NCBI RefSeq assembly: GCF_040581485.1
Contig: NC_090134.1
Coordinates: 3,162,001 to 3,226,000 of the forward strand
Reading direction: 5' to 3'
DNA: 64,000 nucleotides
Origin: Linepithema humile
Lineage: Eukaryota > Arthropoda > Insecta > Hymenoptera > Formicidae
In this document: positions 62,691 through 64,000 of the stretch, piece by piece
How positions within the stretch are numbered: the first letter of the stretch is position 1
Layout of the letters: the number at the start of each line of letters is the position of its first letter
The notes under the pieces: model-generated
The model's database searches: none
What the model saw: the letters and a program-made list of their open reading frames with translations, nothing else
Told to the model about the DNA's origin: nothing
Translations under genes and position numbers: made by a program

Positions 62691-64000
62691 TGTCATAAAA
62701 AAGAGAAAAAAAAGATGAATTGTTTGACGTACATGTGATGAATAGTCCGTACGTTAATTGATTTATCTAGATAACTTTTATACAAAAATGATCAACTCTT
62801 CCCTAGATCGGAATTCAAAAATATCATAGGTTCTCCAGATTTTATGTGAAAGATGTAACATCATACGCAGTAAAAAATAACTTGGTAAAGTCAATGTTAA
62901 ATTAAATATTTAATTACTGCATTTGAAATTTAATCACTAGTGGTCCAACAGCTGTTGGATTAATCAACTGCCGGAAGAAGTTTCTATAAGTATAATTTCG
63001 ACTCGCATAAGATAAGACTCGTAAATAATACAAGATTATATGAATACTTAAAATCCATTCAGAAGTCGAGATTGAATTTCTTCCGAACGAAGCGTATTCC
63101 CTTTTATGATTGATTTTAATTATAAATATGATCCTTCGTTCCTTCAGGATAAATAATTTAGACACTTAACTCTTTTTCAAGTAATATAATTATTTCGTTG
63201 CTATAGTATCAAGATATTCTATTCCGTTTAAAAGCAATATTTGTTTAAAATAGCGTTCTGGGAACAACTTTTACGGTTGTCTGAGCAATTTCATTTCGTA
63301 GACTTGGGACATTTAAAAAAATGACCAATTTGCTTACGTCGCAATACATTTAAAACGAGTAAGAAAGAGTGAATCACAGTTCTTCCCTTTTCTTATGTAA
63401 ATAATGAAGTTGAAAAATAATCTCGAGGATTGAGAGAAGTTTTTCTCTTAAGGGAAAAAGGTTGCTGGTTTTCGCGGCGGACGCGGGGCACCGGCGCGGC
63501 ACACCCGACGACTAGCAACCTGACTGTGGCGCCGTGGACACGTGGTGTCATTCCCAGGGGCGTTAAAATTAAGCCGTGAGAAGCCTCCTGTTTCCCAAAA
63601 GGGGAAATCTTAGCGCGGTGAACCGAGCGAAATTGCGGATTATGCGGACTTTCCGCGGGTCGCGTCGCATTGCCCGCGTCTTTTCCGTCCGCGTTAAAGC
63701 GGCCCGCGTTTTTGCATTGAAATTCATGGAATAATAATGCGCTGCTCGATCGCAAATACCCGTCCCGGTATTCCGCTTATTCGGCTTAGCGGCCGCGCGC
63801 TGAAAGAAGCGATCCTCGCACCGTCAAAACAACAAGCAAAACCGAAGAAAACATTTAACCCTGAAGTACAAATCTTTTCGTTGCAGTAACAAGAGCGTGA
63901 GATCGCGAGTGATAAAATCTTGAAATACATATAATATTACTAATATACATGTCTGATATATAAATTATATTTTATTCTATTCGAAAGTTCAGTATTTTAA
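62691..64000. other. AT-rich then GC-richer, to the end of the window
   Basis: AT-rich to about 63440, CpG-richer at about 63450-63800. A perfect 14-bp palindrome with a CAGCTG E-box core lies at 62945-62958. An acceptor-like CTTTTCGTTGCAG ends near 63887, but the window stops before any exon could be judged. Confidence 0.5.

Noticed and set aside
1..64000. tRNA, rRNA, CRISPR array, telomeric TTAGG array, prokaryotic operons
   Set aside because: Scanned by eye for B-box, direct-repeat/spacer and TTAGG patterns and found none. A covariance-model search was not possible here, so a diverged RNA could be missed.

Overview
This 64 kb window looks like non-coding nuclear DNA from an insect, most likely a hymenopteran such as an ant or bee. 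The grounds are that CpG is not depleted, AT-rich stretches alternate every 0.5 to 1.5 kb with GC- and CpG-rich islands, GA/TC and AC microsatellites and long homopolymers are common, and no reading frame exceeds about 190 codons on either strand. There is no operon structure, no Shine-Dalgarno spacing, and no RNA gene, CRISPR array or prokaryotic mobile element that I could recognise. The species is inferred, not shown.

I found no protein-coding gene that I would annotate with confidence. The longer frames (10874-11437 +, 46543-47124 +, 47807-48337 -, 7816-8298 +) lie in GC-rich islands. There several frames on both strands are open at once, because stop codons are rare in GC-rich DNA, and none has a domain I recognise. 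The window is best read as a gene desert or the inside of a very long intron. A few places carry splice-like signals: a bounded 41-nt exon candidate at 31778-31818 (+), an acceptor-led frame at 30279-30404 (+), and exon-like segments on the minus strand at 20814-20918 and 42467-42579. All are low confidence.

The best supported structures are repeats. At 34420-34814 there is a 395-bp non-autonomous transposon (hAT-like MITE) with 16-bp perfect terminal inverted repeats and an 8-bp target duplication matching at 7 of 8 positions. At about 60655-61190 there is an old tandem duplication of a unit of roughly 267 bp, whose copies differ mainly by transitions. A smaller duplication of the same style sits at 812-996. 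Microsatellites and homopolymers are spread throughout.

Several GC-balanced blocks, above all 37860-38460 and 49355-49640, are crowded with TAAT/ATTA homeodomain-type cores. They are reasonable candidate enhancers, in keeping with a regulatory desert around a developmental gene outside the window, but this is inference. GC islands at 1887-2520, 10741-11280, 14620-15480, 17101-17770, 30241-31020, 46431-47280, 52170-52760 and 55250-55700 could hold promoters, untranslated exons or enhancers. The sequence alone does not decide.
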